From Sipunculus nudus (taxonomy: Eukaryota > Annelida > Sipuncula > Golfingiida > Sipunculidae), in NCBI GenBank assembly GCA_026874595.1, contig CM049320.1:13455488-13519487 (forward strand): a DNA stretch of 64,000 nucleotides, written 5' to 3'. The position numbers and the translations under genes were made by a program. Shown in pieces: positions 58,601 to 64,000 of the stretch. The first letter of the stretch is position 1, and every line of letters starts with the position of its first letter. The notes below the pieces were generated by a model. That model did not search any database, was not told the DNA's origin, and saw only the letters and a program-made list of their open reading frames with translations.

Positions 58601-58990
58601 CTATTCTTCCAAAATATACACAAGCATTAACCAAAGCTTGGGCTCCTAACTGTGGTTGTGGGTATGTGGTTGCTAAGTTACCAGGATAATACCCATTCGT
58701 AATAAAGTGAGAGTGGAAGCCCGTGGAATGCAGTTTTCAAATATGCAAAAGCAAATGAGAATCTAAAGCAAAAGTGAAAAAAAATAACTTCTGTGATGTG
58801 TCACTTCCTTAGAAAATGTTTGACATATGGGAAAATTACACCAAACGCAAATGTTTCAGAAACAAATTTCAACGGACGTTTTAAATTTAGACCGGAATGG
58901 ATTCTAGGGTGTGACCTGTTAGCTGTAAGATCCGAACCCTGGATGAGAAAATAAACTATAGGGCCCCTCAGTGTAGTAAATGTCCTTGGT
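58601..58990 (-). repeat. 5' flank of the GPCR unit, shared with 26.4-26.85 kb
   Basis: Phrase-by-phrase match to 26421-26850 (ATATACACAAGCATTAACC, GGGCTCCTAACT, GTGGTTGCTAAGTTACCAGG, GGATTCTAGGGTGTGACC, GAGAAAATAAAC). Marks the far edge of the duplicated two-copy unit. Confidence 0.7.
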
Positions 58991-60291
58991 TTATGGCATC
59001 AAGCAATAGAAAAGCAGCAGTCTGCAACCAAAACGTCGATTTTAATTAAGGGAAGACTTTGAGTTGACAGTACAAACTAGCGGGTTCATTTCAAATCCAG
59101 TATTATTTGTGCATGCCATTTACAACAGTTCTCTTTCCTTTTCATCTGAATGTTAAATTTAATTTTTTCCGAGGAAAGAAAAAAAGTGACGTCATTCTGA
59201 TGAGAAAAATATTACGTATTACATTTAGGGTTGACCTGTAGCGGCATGGTATTCATGCAGTATATATTATTACAAGGCTGCTTTTACTCAATAAGTTTAT
59301 CTCTCTGTCCTTCATGACTTGCGTAAATATTTTTCCGTCCAACTTGTTTCATGTTTTTTTTTCGTTTGTCAACATGGACCTGTGTTCTTTGTTTACAAAC
59401 AGCTTGTGGGTAAACAAGTTATTAGGTCATAAAACCTCTCATATCAGGAATAATCTACAGTTCAAAAATGTGTACGCAAAATAAGCCAGAAATTACATTA
59501 ATTTCATAAGGCACTTAAATAGCTGGTTTTTGTGGCTGACTTTACTTTAGATCTGTTTATTAGGAGGTAAACGCCCGCAATTTTACTTTAATGTATTTTT
59601 TTAAGAGTTCCGTCATTAACAACGGGAAGGAAGAAATATAACTTCCCAAAAGAACGGTAAAGCAGATTCCAAGCATCAAAGGACATAATAACCTAAGGTA
59701 AAATACCTATACCAACTTGGCCTCTATCTGAATGTAGTTTTTGGTATATAATCATTCAATATAACATGATTGCCCTCTGACATGATTGGTGTCTTTTGTA
59801 GATCTCAAAAATAAAAAAAATGCGTAAAATTTAGAAAAATAATATAGGTAGCACCACCAGTCTTTAGGAACTTATGAAACCGTCCATGATTTATATTCAC
59901 GGCAATCCATTAAATAATTATTGAAATGCTGGAGATTTTGTCTTCTTGGGGGCACAAACTAGCCCAAGTGACACGTAGAAAAAAGGTCACAGTGATATAT
60001 TTTAAAGTTTCTAAAGAGATTGTTCAAGCTAGATTTCAAGTAAGACGGTTACGATTTTTGCTCTGCCAACGGTAAGCCGGATGGAAGGACGACGGACAAA
60101 TAGCGATCGTTATAGCTCAGCAATATTTAAAGTCAGCTGAATTAAAAATACAACTGCAATAGATTGTATAGAAATGAAATTCACCACGAGAATGTAAATT
60201 GAGTGTCCTGGGATTTTTGGCAGATCAATATAACGCATGGGTGAGTAATTTCTTGGAAAGAAGAAATCCGTTTTTATTGGGCCGTAGTTAT
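58991..60291. other. Non-coding DNA, nothing recognised
   Basis: No gene or transposon protein seen. It lies between the duplicated GPCR unit and the second LTR-like repeat, and probably entered after the duplication, since the flank homology of the 26.9 kb region resumes only at about 61045. Confidence 0.35.
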
Positions 60292-60963
60292 TGTTACAGG
60301 GTTCTGTTTTCTTGTGCGCAGGAGTGTAACATGTGTCTGTTGACATTCTGATTCGTGTAGCGCAGGCATGGTTCGTTGCTAAGGGAACCTCGGTTGTTAT
60401 GCGCTGGCTCGCGTTACGGGTTTGAGACACAGCGTGGAGACAAAAAGCGTTCTTTGTTCTAGATGTTTCTGGTCTGTTCATGTGCGTGTTTATTGTTCTT
60501 TGGGAATTTTCCATTTCTAGAATTTTCGGGTGAGAAGCTATATATTAGGGGCTGTGTTTAGAGCCGGCAGAAAGGAAAATACCAGCGAGCACTAAGAGTG
60601 TTACCTTCTCGTCAGTTTTAGGACCTGACCGATAATTGCATTGGTGTCAGATATTTAACGGACATAATACAGATTTACTACGGAGTGTCTCCAGTTTGCC
60701 TTTAAATTATTACTATTTACGTGGATTATTGGTTTTAAAGGACTCTTGTTGAGCCATGACAGTGGTGGTATCCAGGATCAAAGCCTAGGATCCGGACACT
60801 CTGGTACTGTACATTTTTATTGTTATACTGTGTAATTGTATTTATTTAGTGTATTGTAATGTTAGGATTGTTCTAAAAATAAATTATAATGATTTGTTAA
60901 CAAAAAAAAAACTGACTTTTTTTTATTCAAACCCCTAAACATCTCACGCTGCCTAGTGTAACA
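60292..60963 (+). mobile_element. LTR-like repeat, copy 2 (672 bp)
   Basis: Bounded by TGTTACAGGG and GTGTAACA, perfect 7-base inverted ends. Contains TATATATTAGGGGCTGTG (about 60540), matching the TATA region of copy 1, and AAAAATAAATTATAATG (about 60875), a polyadenylation signal at the expected distance. About 70 further bases at the 3' side are also shared with copy 1. Interpreted as an LTR-like element without internal genes. Confidence 0.55.
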
Positions 60964-61114
60964 AAATCTGATTTTTTATCCCCGTAACAAAATTTGTGCT
61001 GATCAAGATTACGTGATCTGTTGTTATTAGGTTCCGTAACATTATCTAATACCTATAAAAGGAGGCTGGTCCTCAATTGCGTATGACACTGTGCTTTACC
61101 TAATTTAAAGGTTT

Positions 61115-62466
61115 TTAGCTCAGCTGACTGAAAGTTATCTCAGCTATAGCGATCACTCTTCGTCCATCGTCCGTCCGGCTGTCCGTCCGGGCGTCCGTAA
61201 ACAGGGCACAAATCGTAACCTCAGGACCTGGAATCTTTGCACTTGACATCCAGGCAGGTCCATGAAAAATCTCCTTGGAAACCAGAAATTAGGTCTCTAA
61301 TACCCATATTCTTCGAGATAATAAAAATAATAAAAAAATTGATACAAAGGCTCAAGTATCTGAATTACTACTGCATTGATCACCATGATTCTTTGCATGA
61401 ATATTCATCATGGAGTGTTCCATCAGTTCCTGCAAACTGGTGGCGCCACCTGTACTTTTTCTAATTTTAACGATTTTTTCCTCTATTTTTGAAAGCTTTA
61501 AGGAAGCTGTCATCTATTAACAGGGCACAAATCATAACCGCTGGACCTGGAATCTTCTTAATTGACATCAAGGGAGGTCCATGAAAAGTTTTTGTTGAAA
61601 CCTGAAATTAGGTCTCTGTTACCCATATCCTCCGAGCTATGGGTCTTTCTAAGTAACCTTCAAAATGATAAATGTTCAGTATCTGAACAAATAATGCATT
61701 GATCTCCATGATTTTTTGCATGGATATTCATCATGGAGTGTTTCATTTGTTCTTGCAAACTGATGGTGCCATCTGTATTTTTACCAATTTTTACGATTTT
61801 TTTTCTCTATTATTGAGACCTTCAAAGAAGGTGTCATCTATTAACAGAGCACAAATTGTAACCGCTGGAACTGGAATTTTCTTACTTTACATCAAGGGAG
61901 GTCCATGAAAGGTTTTTGTAAATTACATGAAATTAGGTCTCCGAGCTATGTTGTTCGTAAGTACCCCTTAGAATAATTAAAGATTTGAAACAAAAGCTGC
62001 ACTATCTGGACAACTAATGCATTGATCACCATGATTTTTTTGCATGGAAATTCATCATTGAGTGCTCTATTTGTTTCTGCAGACTGGTGGCACCACATAG
62101 ATTTTTTTTCGAATTTTTACATATGTTTGTCTTTTTTAGACATTCAAAGAAGCAATCATCTGTTAACAGGGCACTAATCATAACCAATGGACCTGGAATC
62201 TTCTAATTTAAAAAAAAACATTGAAGCCCACGAAAAAATCACCATGGAAACCTGAAATTAGGTATCTGTTACCCATATCTGCGGAGAAATGGGGCTGAGA
62301 ATTATGACCAAGAATAATTAACAATTAACTTTTGATACAAAAGCTCCAGTATCTGAATTTCTAATGCATTGATCACCATGATTCTTTGCATGCATATTGA
62401 TCATGGAGTGTTTCATCAGTTCTTACAGCCCAGTGGCACCACCTTCATTCATTCCTATTTTTACGC
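61115..62466 (+). mobile_element. Pearl-like element 2: leader, GTCC tract and four ~320 bp cores
   Basis: Leader TTAGCTCAGCTGACTGAAAG, a GTCCGTCCGGCTGTCCGTCC-like tract (about 61170-61198), then tandem cores beginning at an ACAGGGCACAAAT-like phrase near 61202, 61520, 61843 and 62166 (spacing about 320). Each core includes GGACCTGGAATCTT, GAAATTAGGTCTCTGTTACCCATAT, CACCATGATT and, near its end, a GGTGGCGCCACC-type palindrome in various states of decay. The architecture fits the pearl/Helentron-associated class. No protein is encoded. Confidence 0.7.
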
Positions 62467-62482
62467 ATTCTTTCTTTAGTTT

Positions 62483-63415
62483 TTAACTCAGCTGACTGAA
62501 AGTCATCTGAGCTTTAGCGATCACTCTTTGTCTCGCGTCCGTCCGGCCGTCCGTTTGGCCGTCGGGCCGGCCGTCCGTTAACAGGGCACAAATTGTAACC
62601 GCTGGACCTGGAATATTCTAACTTGACATCATTGGAAACCTGAAATTTGGTCTCTGTTACCCATATTCTTCGAGCTATCGGTCTCGTAAGTACCCCCCAG
62701 AAATATAAAAAAAATTGATACAAAAACTTCAGTACCTGAATAACTAATGCCTTGACCACTATGATTTTTTGCATGAATATTGATCATGGAGTGTTCCATC
62801 AGTTCCTGCAAACTGGTGGCGCCACCTGTACTTTTTCTATTTTTTACGAAATGTTTTCTCTATTTTTGTTATTTTCAAAGAAGCTGTCATCTGTCAAAAG
62901 GGCACAAATCGTAACCGCTGAATCTGGAATCTTCTAACTTGACGTCCGGAGAGGTCCATGGAATATCTCCGTAAAAACTCTTAAATTAGGTCTCTGTAAC
63001 CCATATTCCCTGAGCTAAGGGTCTCGTAAGAAACCCCCAGAATAATAAAAAAAATTATACAAAAGCTTTTGTACCTGAATAACTGCTGCCTTGACCACCA
63101 TGATTTTTTGCATGAATATTGATCATGGAGTGTTCCATCAGTTATAGGCAAACTCGTGGCGCCAACTGTACTTTTTCAAACTTTTACTAATTTTTTCTCT
63201 ATTTTGATAATTTCAAAGAAGCTGTCATCTGTTAAAAGGGCAAAAATCGTAACCGCTGGATCTGGAATCTTTAAACTTGACATCCTGAGAGGTCCATGAA
63301 ATATCTCCTTTTAAAAACTTGAAATTAGGTCTCTGTTACCCATATTCTCCGAGCTATGGGGCTCGTAAATACCCCTCAGAATAATAAAAAATGTTTTACA
63401 AACACTCTGTGTTAG
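62483..63415 (+). mobile_element. Pearl-like element 3: leader, GTCC tract and three ~320 bp cores
   Basis: A second leader (AACTCAGCTGACTGAAAGTCATCTGAG) and tetranucleotide tract (about 62538-62578) restart the structure directly after element 2. Cores begin near 62580, 62898 and 63233. They are more like each other than the cores of element 2, suggesting amplification within an element after insertion. It continues into a different tandem module at 63540. Confidence 0.7.
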
Positions 63416-63539
63416 TTTCCAGAGAACTCCTCTGAGACCCTTGGACCAATCTTTCCAAAACCCAGCATAGTTGTTCCTACACCTATGATGTTGTGCTTAA
63501 CAAAGACAGGTGGCCCAACCAGCAGTCCCTTCTGTGCAG

Positions 63540-64000
63540 AACGAATCTGGGTGTCTTTTAGATAACAGGCCATATCTCAGGAGTGGCTCAATGTATTGTG
63601 CTGAAAGATTGCATGTCCAAAGATCTGGGATATCTCTATCTCAAAATTGCGACTGGTGGCATCACCTACAATGCTTTTTGGCGTAGAATCCATATGTGCT
63701 TCTGCCATCTGTTTGTCTTAGTGGTTCTTCAATATATTGGGTTAAAATTGTGCATGTTCATAGATCCTAAACACCTACATCTCATAAACAAGATGGGTGG
63801 CGCCGTCTGCAGTCGTTTTTAGCGTGGCGTCCATCGGTATATTTGCTTTTGGTGAAAATTGCTCACATCTCACGAATGGTTCAAGATATTGGTCTGCAAT
63901 TTGGCATGTCCATCCATCTTGGAAAGTTTTCTCGTTAACCAGACAGGTGGCGCCACATACTTTCCCGGTTTTGTAGAATTAGAATAAATAAATGCCCTTT
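63540..64000 (+). repeat. ~140 bp tandem module at the 3' side of pearl-like element 3
   Basis: Three diverged units: CATATCTCAGGAGTGGCTCAATGTATTG (63570), a decayed middle one (about 63715) and CACATCTCACGAATGGTTCAAGATATTGG (63866). Each is followed by a GCATGTCCA/ATGTTCAT phrase, then ATCT..., then a GGTGGCGCCA-type palindrome. The last unit reaches the window edge, so the element's end is not seen. Confidence 0.6.

Noticed and set aside
38472-60963. The two LTR-like repeats as ends of one 22 kb retrotransposon
   Set aside because: The interval holds a separate BEL/Pao element, GPCR copies and unrelated repeats, with no matching primer-binding site or gag-pol tied to these LTRs.

Overview
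This is an AT-rich, repeat-dense piece of an animal nuclear genome. There are no bacterial-style operons: genes are sparse, one gene is visibly split by an intron, and long (TA)n arrays, BEL/Pao and LINE retrotransposon remains and TIR transposons fill most of the space. A FoxJ2/3-type forkhead exon, intronless young GPCR copies and repeats resembling the bivalve 'pearl' elements suggest a marine invertebrate, possibly a mollusc. I cannot fix the species, and other marine invertebrates remain possible.

Layout. Positions 2.4-3.3 kb hold the first coding exon of a FoxJ2/3 forkhead gene (minus strand) and its GC-richer promoter. Between about 6.2 and 12.7 kb, four stretches with good splice sites and no long reading frame may form a non-coding transcript on the plus strand. 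Positions 9.5-10.9 kb carry a pearl-like element and 13.0-13.5 kb a palindromic minisatellite. From 16.4 to 22.6 kb lie three LINE remnants. The middle one is cut by a 2.0 kb TIR element that contains a higher-order satellite.

From about 23.5 to 59 kb the theme is one family of atypical, intronless class A-like GPCRs on the minus strand. One copy is intact (24883-25806, 307 codons). The others are broken: 25.93-26.42, 31.96-34.55 (split by a 2.2 kb hAT-like insertion), 51.0-51.9, 55.5-57.97 and 58.1-58.6 kb. A recent inverted copy of the 3' half lies at 27.85-28.7 kb. In the 55.5-57.97 kb copy the 11-residue end of the receptor tail has expanded into a roughly 1.5 kb minisatellite of about 46 units of 33 bp. 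This is the most striking structure in the window.

Elsewhere there are three related non-coding segments (29.7-31.1, 41.2-43.1, 43.2-44.6 kb), two LTR-like repeats (38.5 and 60.3 kb), a decayed BEL/Pao element (45.5-50.2 kb) and, from 61.1 kb to the end, two more pearl-like elements built from about 320 bp tandem cores. Only the forkhead exon and the 307-residue GPCR look like functional protein-coding genes. Positions were read by eye from the sequence, so boundaries of degenerate repeats are approximate.
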